This document shows positions 25,771 through 34,215 of a stretch of DNA of 43,185 nt, one piece after another. This stretch comes from Oscillospiraceae bacterium (GTDB taxonomy: Bacteria; Bacillota; Clostridia; Oscillospirales; Oscillospiraceae): positions 1-43,185 of the forward strand of contig JAAWSV010000019.1 in the NCBI GenBank assembly GCA_022801715.1, given 5' to 3'. The translations under genes were made by a program, and so were the position numbers. The first letter of the stretch is position 1; each line of letters opens with the position of its first letter. The notes under the pieces are model-generated. The model saw only the letters and a list, made by a program, of their open reading frames with translations. It was not told the origin of the DNA and did not search any database.

Positions 25771-26607
25771 CTATTTCCACTCTCTGGGGCTTCTCCCATA
25801 TGTCTCCCGAAACGCCCGCAAAAAAACGGAATAATCATTGAATCCCGCCTCAGCCGCCGCTTTCAGCACCGGCACTCCCCGCCGGATCTCCTCCGCGGCC
25901 CGCAGCAGTCTCTTTTGCCGGACGTACTGGTGCACGGTGATCCCATACACCTCCTTAAAGCGGTGCATCAAATGGTACCTGCTCAAATAGAACGCCCCTG
26001 CCAAGCGGTCAATCGACAGCTCCTCGCTCAGGTGCTCGCCAATGAACCGGGTCACCTCCTCCATCTTGGGATCGAAACGGTAGGCCCCCTCCTCGGTATC
26101 GCTCCCCTGGAGCACATCCCGGTTCAGTGCCACCAGCAGCTGCACCAAGCAGGCCTCCGCCAGCAGGGCCGCCCCAAACCCCTTGGTCTCCGCCGCCTCC
26201 TTCAGCCGCCAAAAGAGCTCCCGATAGCGCAGACGGTCCTCCCCTCGCGGCCGGCACAGGTGGACCCTGCGCTCTTGGGAGAGCCGAAAGCAGGTCCGCA
26301 GATCCTCCCCGCCCCGCATGCCAAGGTAGTCCTCCTTCATCCACAGCACCATCCGCTCATAGGGCTCCGCCGGATCAATCACCGGCCGGTGAATCAGGCT
26401 GTGCCCTACCATTAAAATATCATAGGGCTTGAGGAAATACCGTTTCCCCTCCAAGTGGTAGGTCACCCGACCAGAAAGATGAAAGACAACCTTGTCAAAC
26501 TCGTGGTAGTGGAAGTCCAGCTCCTCCGCTCTGCTGTCCCGCAGATGAAACAGCCGGAAGTCCTCAGTCAGATATCCTCTTTTCCCAAATTCCGTAACAT
26601 CCAGCAT
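25771..26607 (-). CDS. AraC-family transcriptional regulator
   Basis: A 278-aa regulator. An N-terminal cupin-like sensing domain (H-Y-H-E-F-D-K-V-V-F-H-L-S-G at about residues 33-46) is followed by two C-terminal helix-turn-helix units: L-S-I-D-R-L-A-G-A-F-Y-L-S-R-Y-H-L-M-H-R-F and A-A-E-A-G-F-N-D-Y-S-V-F-L-R-A-F, ending Y-G-R-S-P-R-E-W. Family length is about 270-300. It has its own promoter and lies 118 nt downstream of the MATE gene on the same strand; control of that transporter is plausible but unshown. Confidence 0.93.
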   Translation of the reverse strand: MLDVTEFGKRGYLTEDFRLFHLRDSRAEELDFHYHEFDKVVFHLSGRVTYHLEGKRYFLKPYDILMVGHSLIHRPVIDPAEPYERMVLWMKEDYLGMRGGEDLRTCFRLSQERRVHLCRPRGEDRLRYRELFWRLKEAAETKGFGAALLAEACLVQLLVALNRDVLQGSDTEEGAYRFDPKMEEVTRFIGEHLSEELSIDRLAGAFYLSRYHLMHRFKEVYGITVHQYVRQKRLLRAAEEIRRGVPVLKAAAEAGFNDYSVFLRAFRETYGRSPREWK

Positions 26608-26645
26608 CGTTCTTTCCTTTTTGCATGGTTTAGGAGGTTTTGTTT

Positions 26646-26674
26646 ATAATAGCACGCAAATAATGCGGCGGCAA
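26646..26674 (-). promoter_or_regulatory. Promoter of the AraC-family gene
   Basis: Minus-strand TTGCCG (26669-26674) and TATTAT (26646-26651) are 17 bp apart, about 40 bp upstream of the regulator's start codon. Confidence 0.5.
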
Positions 26675-26725
26675 GTTTTTTAACCGCAAATCAGCGAGAT
26701 CTTCGCGCCGCAAAAAAGGCTGCCA

Positions 26726-28087
26726 TTACTCCTCCGCGGGGAGATACCACCGCTTCCCCCGATATCGGGGCACAAACGCCGCCGTTCGGGCAATCCAATC
26801 CAGCTGCATCGCCACCCAGACGCCAAATACCCCCATCCCCAAATACTGCGCCAGCACCACGCTGAACCCCACGCGGAAAATCCACATGCTCAATAGCGCC
26901 ACCACCATGCAGAAGGCCGTATCGTTGGAGGAGCGCAGGGCGTTGGGCAGATTGAACGCCAGCGGCCAGAAGGTCAGCGCCCCGGCACCGTGGAGCCAGA
27001 TCAGCTGCTTCGTCATCACCGCCGTCTCCGCGGGGAGGCGGTAGAGCGCAAACACCAACGGCAGGCTGAGGCAGACCAGTATGTTGAGCACCAGCACGCT
27101 GAGATAGGACAGCCCCATCAGCTTGCGGGTGTAGTAGCGTACCTGCTCATAGTCCCGTACCCCTACACACTGGGCGCAAACAGAGGAGATGGCGTAACTG
27201 ATGGACATGCCGCCCAAGATGACAAAATTGCACAAGGTGCCGCTGACCGCGTTCGCCGCGATGGAGGCGGTACCAAAGGCGGCGATCAGACTCAGCACCA
27301 TGATTTTCCCCAGCTGAAAGACCCCGTTTTCCAGTCCGTAGGGGACACCGATACGCAGAATCTGGCGGATGGTGGCCGGGTGGGGCCGAATCCGGCGGAG
27401 ACTGCCGATGTGCAGAAGCTTCTCCTTCCGCTTCAAAAGCGCCACCATCCACACCGCCGCCAGGGCACGGGAGATCAGAGTGGGGATGGCCGCGCCCTCA
27501 ATACCCCACTTTAGGCCGTAGAGCAAAATGGCGTTTCCGATCAGATTCACTCCATTCATAAAGAGGGCGGTGAGCATGGAGGTTTTGGAGTCCCCCATGC
27601 CCCGGTACACCGCGGCGCCGGCGTTGTAGAGGGCGATGAAGGGGATGGAGGCCGCCACGATCAAAAGGTAGGTGCGGCAGTTGGCCATCACATCTGCCTC
27701 GATTCTGCCAAAGACCACATGGAGGATGAAATTCTGCCCCATGTATACCAAGGCCATGATCAGAACGGACAGCTCCGCCGAGACCAAGAGCATCTGCTCG
27801 GTGGCCTCACAGCCCTTCTCCTCCTGACGGCGGCCCAGAAACTGTCCGGCAATGATGGCCCCGCCGGTGGACAGGGCGGCGAAGATGTTGATGATCAGGA
27901 TCATGATGTTGTCGATCAGCGACACCGCCGACACCGCCGCCTGCCCCACAGAGGAGACCATGATGGAGTCGAACAGGCCCACCGAGATGGCTAAAAACTG
28001 CTCCACGATCAGGGGAACGATCAGCCGCACCAGCCCCCGGTTGCTGAAGAGGTAGCCCTCTGGCACCTCCCTGAAAAGATGTTTCAC
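26726..28087 (-). CDS. MATE-family multidrug/metabolite efflux transporter
   Basis: A 453-aa membrane protein with about twelve spans. It shows the MATE pattern: an N-terminal P-L-I-V-E-Q-F-L segment, V-S-S-V-G-Q-A-A-V-S-A-V-S-L, and in the second half Y-G-L-E-N-G-V-F-Q-L-G-K and N-A-L-R-S-S-N-D-T-A-F. The family couples Na+ or H+ entry to export. GTG at 28087 is the likely start, with GGGGGAG 6 nt upstream; a 39-codon extension of the frame upstream includes the promoter region. Substrate unknown. Confidence 0.93.
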   Translation of the reverse strand: MKHLFREVPEGYLFSNRGLVRLIVPLIVEQFLAISVGLFDSIMVSSVGQAAVSAVSLIDNIMILIINIFAALSTGGAIIAGQFLGRRQEEKGCEATEQMLLVSAELSVLIMALVYMGQNFILHVVFGRIEADVMANCRTYLLIVAASIPFIALYNAGAAVYRGMGDSKTSMLTALFMNGVNLIGNAILLYGLKWGIEGAAIPTLISRALAAVWMVALLKRKEKLLHIGSLRRIRPHPATIRQILRIGVPYGLENGVFQLGKIMVLSLIAAFGTASIAANAVSGTLCNFVILGGMSISYAISSVCAQCVGVRDYEQVRYYTRKLMGLSYLSVLVLNILVCLSLPLVFALYRLPAETAVMTKQLIWLHGAGALTFWPLAFNLPNALRSSNDTAFCMVVALLSMWIFRVGFSVVLAQYLGMGVFGVWVAMQLDWIARTAAFVPRYRGKRWYLPAEE

Positions 28088-28139
28088 ACGCCGCTCCCCC
28101 GTTTCTTGTTTTGAGGAACCCTCTGTATTTCTGTCTCTA

Positions 28140-28168
28140 ATGATACCGCGCCCTGTCAGGTTTTGCAA
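28140..28168 (-). promoter_or_regulatory. Promoter of the MATE gene
   Basis: Minus-strand TTGCAA (28163-28168) and TATCAT (28140-28145) are 17 bp apart. The predicted transcript starts about 45 nt before the GTG start codon at 28087. Confidence 0.5.
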
Positions 28169-28189
28169 GATCGGACGGTTAAAAAAGAG

Positions 28190-28237
28190 CGCGCCTGTCC
28201 CCATGGATTTTTGTCCAAAACAGAGAGAACAGGCGCG
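28190..28237 (-). terminator. Terminator after the Cys-rich protein gene
   Basis: A 9-bp stem (28190-28198 with 28229-28237) encloses a smaller hairpin (TGGA ... TCCA). On the minus strand it runs into CTCTTTTTT, 22 nt after the stop at 28259; on the plus strand it also meets TTTT. It separates the serine hydrolase pair from the MATE gene. Confidence 0.7.
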
Positions 28238-28258
28238 TTTTCTTCACTTTTCTGTATT

Positions 28259-28735
28259 CTATGGATACATCGGCGCGGGCCAAGGGGCAGGCGGGGCTTC
28301 CTCACGGCGGACCCGCTTCAGGCAGGGGAGATACCTCCCGCAGTCCACGCCCTGGCCGCAGACGAAGTAGACGGAGATCGCGCAGCCCTCCGCGCAGAGA
28401 AAACAGGAGGTCATCTCGCAGCCGTCGCTGGTGGCGCTCCGGCCCATGCAGGCGGCAAGGCCCAGAAGGAGGCAGTCCTGATAGCCCTCCAGCCGCCGCC
28501 CCCCCTGCTGGACAATGGCCTGCTCCACGAGGGAGCACACGGCCTCCGCGCTTGGCACTTCGCCGGTTTCCGGCCTGCGGAAGTTCCAAGTGGAGACGTA
28601 GATGGTAACCGGTTCCCCGGTGACCTCAAAGATGAGCTGGGGCGGCTGCGCCTCCCTGTCCAAGGACAGGGGCCACTCCCGGGGGAAGGGGAGGCACCAG
28701 CCGTCTATGCGGTAGTCCGCGCAGGGGCTCTCCAT
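28259..28735 (-). CDS. Cys-rich protein of unknown function
   Basis: A 158-aa protein without signal peptide or membrane span. It has 12 cysteines, nine of them in the last 75 residues (clusters D-G-C-E-M-T-S-C-F-L-C-A-E-G-C and C-G-Q-G-V-D-C-G-R-Y-L-P-C), consistent with metal binding or disulphides. The first part is beta-rich (L-I-F-E-V-T-G-E-P-V-T-I-Y-V). The start at 28735 has AGGAGG at 9 nt; an earlier ATG at 28762 has none. Its ribosome binding site lies just after the stop of the serine hydrolase gene, so the two are translated together. I do not recognise the family. Confidence 0.75.
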   Translation of the reverse strand: MESPCADYRIDGWCLPFPREWPLSLDREAQPPQLIFEVTGEPVTIYVSTWNFRRPETGEVPSAEAVCSLVEQAIVQQGGRRLEGYQDCLLLGLAACMGRSATSDGCEMTSCFLCAEGCAISVYFVCGQGVDCGRYLPCLKRVRREEAPPAPWPAPMYP

Positions 28736-28758
28736 CGGCCGTTTCCTCCTGTCAGGGG

Positions 28759-30825
28759 TCATTGGGCCGGGGACATGGTGATCTCAAACCGGGCACCGGG
28801 GGCACCGGCGTAGACGAGATAGCCCCCCTCGGGCAGGGTCACGGCGGTGTCGCCATAGGCGTAGGAGGAGGCCGTCATCAGCATATTGGCGTCGTAGACG
28901 CAGAAGCCGGCGTCCTCGGGTACGGTGACAGTCATGGTCTGGCCGGCGCAGCTCCCGATGCTGTACCACCGGGCATAGCCCTCCGGCTGGATGGTGCAGA
29001 GGGAGCTCTCCGCCGCGGATGCGGTGGGGAGGGCGGCAGCATCCTGATAGATAGTGCCGTTGATCTCCAAATACTCCACGCCGTCAATGACCATGGCCGA
29101 CGCCGTGCCGCTGTCCCGGCTGCCGGTGCCAGGGATCTGGATGTCGGAGGCGGCGGTGTTCTCGTCTATCAGGCGGCTGCCCATCATGTAGCCCTCCGGG
29201 GAACCCTCCAGCGAGACGGCGGCAAAGACGCCACTGGCGGGGTACATCACAGAGGTGTACCGCTCCGTCAGCGCCAGATACACCTTGCCCTCCCGCTCCT
29301 GCCAAGCGGCAAGCACCGCGGGGTCAGTCTCCGCCTCGGGGAGGCGCTGGAGGATGTACTCGGCGGCAACCATGCCGGTGAGGCCCTCCAGTATACCGTA
29401 GCCGTACTGATAGAGGTAGACTCTCCCGTTGTCCTCCTCCACCAGCCGCAGCAGAGCGGTGTTGCCCTCGTCCCGGAAGCTGCCGTCGGCGCGGTAGGTA
29501 AAGGTCTGCTCCGTGCCGCTTAGGTTTAGCTTCAAAGCGCCGTCGGCGGTGATGTCAATTTTGCCCACCTGTACAGAGCTGCCGTACCAGCCGCTGAGGG
29601 CGGTGAGCTCCTGGGGCATGGGGGCGGAAGCGGCCTCGTCCAGATCGGCGGTCTCGGTGATGGTGACGCCCTTGGCGGCCAAGGCGTTGATCAGCATCTT
29701 CGCCGCTGCCAGCTGGTCATAGGTGCTGATACCGCCGGAGGAGAGCACCGCCGCGGCCATATTGTGCTCCGGAATCACCACCAATCCTGCGTGGTAGACA
29801 ATGGTATCGCCGCCCTTTACCAGCGCCTGCACGCCGCTGCGGCTGAAGGGAAACATGTGGACGCTGTCCCAGCCCAGGCCGTAGGCCACGGCGCTGTCGG
29901 TGCTGTTCTCCGGCCACATGCCTCTGAGGAACTCGTCAGCGGCCATGGCGTCCCGGGAGGACTTGCGCAGGAGCTTGTCGCCGCAGAGGGCCCCGCCGAA
30001 GGACGCCAGGTCCGAGGCGGTGGCGTAGATGCCGCCGCAGCCGGCGATGGCCAAGGTCTCCGGGGGCAGGGGCCGGACCTCCGCGGGGGTGAGATAGCCC
30101 TTGGCCAAGCGGCTCTGATCAAAGTCGTCGGCGGGGGTCAGGGTGTTTTTCAGGCCCAAGGGGCCGGTGATGGTTTTATGGAGGTAGGCGGTGTAATCCA
30201 TGCCGCTGGCGGCCTCGATCACCAGCTGGGCCAGAGAGTAGCTGTCGTTGCTGTAGACGCTGTAGGCCCCCGGGTCCGCTTGGAGGGTCTGGGTGGAGAG
30301 GCGCTCCAGCAGATCATCGGTGGCGTCATAATCGCCGTCGCCCAAGAGGAAGGAGTTGCCGCCTGCCGCGCCCATGAGGCCGGAGGAGTGGTTTAAGAGC
30401 ATCCGAACGGTGATCTGCTTGTACCGCTCATCGGCCATCTTGAAGCCTGGCAGGTACCGGGTGACGGGGGCGTCCAAGCTCACCCGCCCCTGCTCCACCA
30501 GCTTCATCATGGCGGCGGCGGTGTAGGTCTTGCTGATGGAACCCACGCCATAGAGGGTGTCGTCGGTGAGGAGGCGGTTCTCGCTCTTGGAATAGACCCC
30601 GGCGTGGCCGGCGTAGACGATCCTGCCGTCCTGCCACAGGGCGTACTGGACGCTGGTGGCTCCGCCATAGGTCATGGCGGTCTCAGCAATGGTCTGGGCC
30701 ATGGCCTCCTGTGTGAGCGGGGCCTCCGGCGCGGCGGGGACCTCCTCGGCCAGAGCCGTCACAGGGAGCAGGGAGAGCATCAGGCTCAAGAGCAGTGCCC
30801 AAGCAGTGATTCGCAGTTGTTTCAT
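28759..30825 (-). CDS. Secreted beta-lactamase-fold serine hydrolase (class C/PBP4-like)
   Basis: A 688-aa exported protein. Signal peptide residues 1-26, probable cleavage after A-L-A. The beta-lactamase domain covers roughly 40-410: catalytic S-I-S-K (Ser96, Lys99), Y-S-N at 191-193, and a third motif in I-V-Y-H-A-G. The C-terminal 270 residues form beta-rich domains with no visible motif. Related proteins are esterases, DD-peptidases or D-amino-acid peptidases; antibiotic hydrolysis is not implied. ATG 30825 follows AAAGGGAT. No LPXTG or membrane anchor is seen at the end. Confidence 0.9.
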   Translation of the reverse strand: MKQLRITAWALLLSLMLSLLPVTALAEEVPAAPEAPLTQEAMAQTIAETAMTYGGATSVQYALWQDGRIVYAGHAGVYSKSENRLLTDDTLYGVGSISKTYTAAAMMKLVEQGRVSLDAPVTRYLPGFKMADERYKQITVRMLLNHSSGLMGAAGGNSFLLGDGDYDATDDLLERLSTQTLQADPGAYSVYSNDSYSLAQLVIEAASGMDYTAYLHKTITGPLGLKNTLTPADDFDQSRLAKGYLTPAEVRPLPPETLAIAGCGGIYATASDLASFGGALCGDKLLRKSSRDAMAADEFLRGMWPENSTDSAVAYGLGWDSVHMFPFSRSGVQALVKGGDTIVYHAGLVVIPEHNMAAAVLSSGGISTYDQLAAAKMLINALAAKGVTITETADLDEAASAPMPQELTALSGWYGSSVQVGKIDITADGALKLNLSGTEQTFTYRADGSFRDEGNTALLRLVEEDNGRVYLYQYGYGILEGLTGMVAAEYILQRLPEAETDPAVLAAWQEREGKVYLALTERYTSVMYPASGVFAAVSLEGSPEGYMMGSRLIDENTAASDIQIPGTGSRDSGTASAMVIDGVEYLEINGTIYQDAAALPTASAAESSLCTIQPEGYARWYSIGSCAGQTMTVTVPEDAGFCVYDANMLMTASSYAYGDTAVTLPEGGYLVYAGAPGARFEITMSPAQ

Positions 30826-30874
30826 AGCACACATCCCTTTCTGTTGTTGCGCGGCATTGCTGCCGCTTGAGAGT

Positions 30875-30880
30875 ATTATA
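30875..30880 (-). promoter_or_regulatory. -10 box of the serine hydrolase gene, within a palindrome
   Basis: Minus-strand TATAAT (30875-30880) lies about 50 bp before the start codon, inside GAGTATTATACTC, a 6+1+6 palindrome. A TTGACA is present but only 7 bp upstream of the -10, so the true -35 is weak or the gene is factor-dependent. Confidence 0.35.
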
Positions 30881-30911
30881 CTCCCCCTGTCAAATGGCGA
30901 ACAGCCGTTAT

Positions 30912-30961
30912 AATCGTGCGTAAAACGCACGATTTAAGGCTCTGGGTAAGCCCAGAGCCTT
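30912..30961. repeat. Two adjacent perfect hairpins upstream of the serine hydrolase promoter
   Basis: The first hairpin pairs 30912-30921 with 30925-30934 (10 bp, 3-nt loop); the second pairs 30936-30946 with 30951-30961 (11 bp, 4-nt loop). Neither has a good T-run on either strand, so they are not classical terminators, though they could end the glmS transcript. Confidence 0.6.
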
Positions 30962-31047
30962 AAAAATCTATATGACAAAATCCCAAAACCGGCCCGCCGC
31001 AGCCTCCAATGTCACAGACAATCCATTTTCTTCCACGACCTGCCGAA

Positions 31048-31309
31048 TTTGCGGCCCCAGCCGCAAAGAGCCCCTCGGGAGAGTTTCGCGCCTGCGGCGC
31101 GAAATAAATTCAAATCCGTTTTTCCGGGGACCGCGTCCTCGGAAAAACACCCTGCGGGCCGCGCTCGCCCCGAACCTTTTTCCGTGGAATCGGCTGCGCC
31201 GCTTCCACGGAAAAAGCCCCCTCGTCATTCAAATCCTCGTTTGAAATCCACAGATTTCAAACAAAATCCTTATTCCCAGCCTCGCTTGAAATCCGCAGAT
31301 TTCAAGCGA
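31048..31309. repeat. Array of six hairpins directly 3' of glmS
   Basis: Six consecutive inverted repeats fill the region right after the glmS stop: 31048-31067 (8 bp), 31084-31104 (9 bp), 31119-31147 (13 bp, one G-T), 31176-31216 (14 bp, then mismatch and 4 bp), 31239-31262 (10 bp), 31282-31309 (12 bp). Loops are 3-4 nt. Neighbouring pairs share arm sequence (TTGAAATC in the last two, TTTTTCCG in the middle two), suggesting duplication. DNA between 30962 and 31047 shows no other feature. Confidence 0.75.
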
Positions 31310-31310
31310 A

Positions 31311-33155
31311 TTATTCTACCGTCACCGACTTCGCCAAATTCCGGGGCTTGTCGATGTCGCAGCCCCGCATCAGGGCCACGTAGTAGGCGAAGAGCTGCAT
31401 GGGCACCACCCCCAGGCTGGGGAGCACCAGCTCGTGTGTGTCGGGGATAGTCAGCACCGCCGTGGCGGTCCTGGACATCTCCACGGCCCGGCTCTCGGTG
31501 GTCAGGGCCAGCACGTCGGCCCCGCGGGCCTTCACCTCCACCACGTTGCTCATGGCCTTCTCAAAGAGCCTGCCATAGGTGCCCAGAGCCACCACCAGCG
31601 TTCCATCCTCCACCAGGCTGATGGTACCATGCTTCAGCTCGCCGGAGGCGTAGGCCTCGGAGTGGACATAGGAGATCTCCTTGAGCTTCAGCGACGCCTC
31701 CAGCCCCAAGGCGTAGTCCACGTTGCGCCCGATGTAGAACACGCTGTCATGGTTAAAATACTGGGAGGCCCAGTACTGGATATCCTCCGGATGGGCCAGC
31801 ACCTGCTCCATCTTCCCCGGCAGGAGGAGCATCTCCTCCAGAAGATCGACACAGGCCTGGGCCGTCATCGTCCCCAGCACGCGGGCGAAGTAGACGCCCA
31901 GGAGGTTCACCACCGCCAGTTGGGTGGAGTACCCCTTGGTGGTGGCCACGGCGATCTCCGGGCCGGCCCAGGTGTAAAGCACCTGATCCGACTCCCGGGC
32001 GATGGAGCTGCCCACCACGTTGACAATAGAGAGGACGTGGGCCCCCAGCCGCTTGGCCTCCCGCAGGGCGGCCATGGTGTCCAGGGTCTCCCCGGACTGG
32101 CTGATCACGATCACCAGAGTGCTGTTGTCCACAATGGGGTCCATGTACCGAAACTCTGAGGCCAGGGCCACCTCCACCGGAATGCGGGTCATCCGCTCCA
32201 GATGGTACTTGCCCACCACGCCCACGTGGTAGCTGGAGCCGCAGGCGATGATGTAGATCTTTTTCAGGGCGCAGATGTAGTCGTCACTGAGGTGGAAATC
32301 CTCAAAGTACACCGCGCCGTCCCGGACACGGGGGAAGATGCACCGGCGCAGGGCCTCGGGCTGCTCCATGATCTCCTTGAACATGAAGTGCTCATAGCCG
32401 CCCTTCTCCGCCGCGTCGATCTCCCAGTCGATATGTGTGATCTCCTTCTCAATGGGCTGCATCAGGTAGTTGTAACAGGCGATGCCGTCCCTTGTGAGGA
32501 CAGCCACCTCCCCGTCGTCCATGTAGCCCACCTCCCGGGTGTGCCGGAGGATGGCGGTGACGTCGCTGGCGAGGAAGGAGCAGCCCTCCCCATAGCCCAG
32601 GATCAGCGGGCTGTCCTTGCGCACAGCGATGAGCTGGTCCGGCGCGTCGGCGCAGAGGATGCCCAAGGCGTAGGCCCCCTCCAGGCGCAGCAGGGTCCGC
32701 CCCACCGCCTCCAAGAGGCTCAGGTGCTCCCCCTCGTAGAAGTAGGCAATGAGCTGGGCCACCACCTCGGTATCCGTCTCAGAGGTAAAGGGCACCCCCT
32801 CCGACAGCAAAAATTCCTTCAGCTCCGCGTAGTTCTCAATGATGCCGTTGTGGACCACAGCGATTTTGCCGCTGTGACTGACCTGCGGATGGGAGTTCAC
32901 GTCGCTGGGAGCGCCGTGGGTGGCCCAGCGGGTGTGTCCGATTCCCGCGGTGCCATCCGCCGCCGCGCCGCCTCGGAGCATGTCCGAGAGGACCCGGAGG
33001 CGCCCCTTGGCCTTATAGACCCGCAGGGCCTCCTGCTGGCGGGAGTACACCGCCACGCCGGCGGAGTCGTACCCCCGGTACTCCAAGCGGCTCAGGCCCT
33101 CCAGCAGAATGGGGGCCGCCTGCTCCGCTCCAACATATCCGACAATACCGCACAT
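31311..33155 (-). CDS. glmS: Glutamine-fructose-6-phosphate aminotransferase (isomerizing)
   Basis: A 614-aa GlmS that makes glucosamine-6-phosphate from fructose-6-phosphate and glutamine, the first step to UDP-GlcNAc and cell wall. After Met removal Cys2 (M-C-G-I-V-G-Y) is the glutaminase nucleophile; R-L-E-Y-R-G-Y-D-S-A-G and G-I-G-H-T-R-W-A-T-H-G belong to that domain. Two SIS domains follow (S-Q-S-G-E-T-L-D-T; S-E-A-Y-A-S-G-E-L-K-H-G), ending in K-S-V-T-V-E. AGGAGG precedes the ATG. A glmS ribozyme in the 5' UTR gives product feedback. Confidence 0.98.
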   Translation of the reverse strand: MCGIVGYVGAEQAAPILLEGLSRLEYRGYDSAGVAVYSRQQEALRVYKAKGRLRVLSDMLRGGAAADGTAGIGHTRWATHGAPSDVNSHPQVSHSGKIAVVHNGIIENYAELKEFLLSEGVPFTSETDTEVVAQLIAYFYEGEHLSLLEAVGRTLLRLEGAYALGILCADAPDQLIAVRKDSPLILGYGEGCSFLASDVTAILRHTREVGYMDDGEVAVLTRDGIACYNYLMQPIEKEITHIDWEIDAAEKGGYEHFMFKEIMEQPEALRRCIFPRVRDGAVYFEDFHLSDDYICALKKIYIIACGSSYHVGVVGKYHLERMTRIPVEVALASEFRYMDPIVDNSTLVIVISQSGETLDTMAALREAKRLGAHVLSIVNVVGSSIARESDQVLYTWAGPEIAVATTKGYSTQLAVVNLLGVYFARVLGTMTAQACVDLLEEMLLLPGKMEQVLAHPEDIQYWASQYFNHDSVFYIGRNVDYALGLEASLKLKEISYVHSEAYASGELKHGTISLVEDGTLVVALGTYGRLFEKAMSNVVEVKARGADVLALTTESRAVEMSRTATAVLTIPDTHELVLPSLGVVPMQLFAYYVALMRGCDIDKPRNLAKSVTVE

Positions 33156-33227
33156 ATCTTGTATTCCTCCTGTTTTCATAAAAACGCCGCCGTCTCCGGT
33201 CTCCCAAAGGCAGCTCTCTGACAAGAG

Positions 33228-33404
33228 GGCAAATGCGCAGGCCATTCGCCTTGTTCTCCAGCCACAGCCCCTTTGTTCCGCGGTTGCCCGCGTGTTTGTC
33301 GGCTGTGTTACGCACCTGGAGCGATACGGAGGGGCATCCGCCGAAAAATCTCGATTCTCCCCCCACCTCGTCGTCCCCCGCGAAGCCGCGGGGGCGCTGG
33401 CGCT
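33228..33404 (-). ncRNA. glmS ribozyme-riboswitch
   Basis: The minus-strand 5' UTR of glmS matches the glmS ribozyme core: the cleavage-site segment A|GCGCC (33399-33404), a C/G-rich P2 stem, G-A-C-G-A-C-G-A-G-G, A-A-U-C-G-A, the U-U-U-C-G-G-C-G-G-A-U-G-C-C segment, the P3 pairing C-U-C-C-A-G with C-U-G-G-A-G, and A-A-C-A-A. Glucosamine-6-phosphate serves as a cofactor for self-cleavage, which destabilises the mRNA. The 3' boundary is approximate. A small hairpin (33409-33424) lies just 5' of the cleavage site. Confidence 0.92.
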
Positions 33405-33531
33405 TGTGATAGACAAAAGTCTATAGATCCTCCTCTCTCTGCGAAGCACTATAAAAAGGGCGGTCAAAGCCCTCTATAGGATGGATAATTGCACGCTCCT
33501 CCGGTCATCCTACTCGGAAAGGGGTGTGACT

Positions 33532-34215
33532 ATGATAACTGCGTTTTTCCGAACAATCATTCTCTATTTCGTGTTGATGGCGGGCCTCCGGCTCATGGGC
33601 AAGCGGCAGATCGGGGAGCTGGAGCCCAGCGAGCTGGTGCTCACCCTGATCATCTCTGACCTGGCGGCGGTACCCATGCAGGACTTCGGCATCCCCTTGG
33701 TCTATGGGGTGCTGCCCATTGTAACGCTGCTGTGCCTGAGTATGATCCTCAGCTTCTGCAATCTGAAATCCGTCCGCTTCCGCTCCCTCCTCTGCGGCCA
33801 GCCCGCCATGATCATCCGGGAGGGGCGTCTGGTGCAGGGAGCCATGGCAAAAAACCGCTTCACCGTGGACGAGCTCTATGAGCAGCTCCGTGGGCAGGGG
33901 ATCACGGACCTCGCCAGTGTGAAGTACGCCATTCTGGAGACCAGCGGCAAGGTGTCCGTCCTGCCCTACACCAAGGACAGCCCCGTGACGCCAAAGGTGA
34001 TGGGGGCGGAGGTAAGCGACGATGTGACGCTGCCGGTGCTCCTCATCAACGACGGCCACGTGATGTCTGAGAACCTGCACCAGAGCGGCTACAACGAGAC
34101 ATGGCTCACAAAGCAGCTCCAAGAGCGGCGCCTGACCTCCCCCAGAGAGGTCTTTCTCCTGACGGTGGACGAGACGGGCAGTGTCACCTGCGTGGCCAAG
34201 GAGGTGGCCTCATGA
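33532..34215 (+). CDS. DUF421 (YetF-family) membrane protein
   Basis: A 227-aa protein with N-terminal membrane spans followed by a cytosolic DUF421 domain. The hallmark M-G-K-R-Q-I-G-E-L-E-P-S-E-L-V-L-T-L-I-I-S-D-L-A lies near residues 22-46. Relatives occur in spore-forming Firmicutes, often in pairs with a DUF4363 protein; function is unknown. ATG 33532 follows AAAGGGG; an ATG at 33481 in the same frame lacks a ribosome binding site. It overlaps the next gene by 4 bp. Confidence 0.9.
   Translation: MITAFFRTIILYFVLMAGLRLMGKRQIGELEPSELVLTLIISDLAAVPMQDFGIPLVYGVLPIVTLLCLSMILSFCNLKSVRFRSLLCGQPAMIIREGRLVQGAMAKNRFTVDELYEQLRGQGITDLASVKYAILETSGKVSVLPYTKDSPVTPKVMGAEVSDDVTLPVLLINDGHVMSENLHQSGYNETWLTKQLQERRLTSPREVFLLTVDETGSVTCVAKEVAS

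Noticed and set aside
30936-30961. Classical terminator for the glmS transcript
   Set aside because: The stem is perfect but no T-run follows on the minus strand, so it was listed as a repeat hairpin.
31048-31309. Hairpin array as a CRISPR
   Set aside because: Units are individual palindromes of different sequence, not identical direct repeats separated by constant-length spacers; no cas genes.
33405-33480. Consensus promoter for glmS or the divergent DUF421 gene
   Set aside because: TTGACC and TATAGT are present but only 8 bp apart on the minus strand; no correctly spaced pair could be found.
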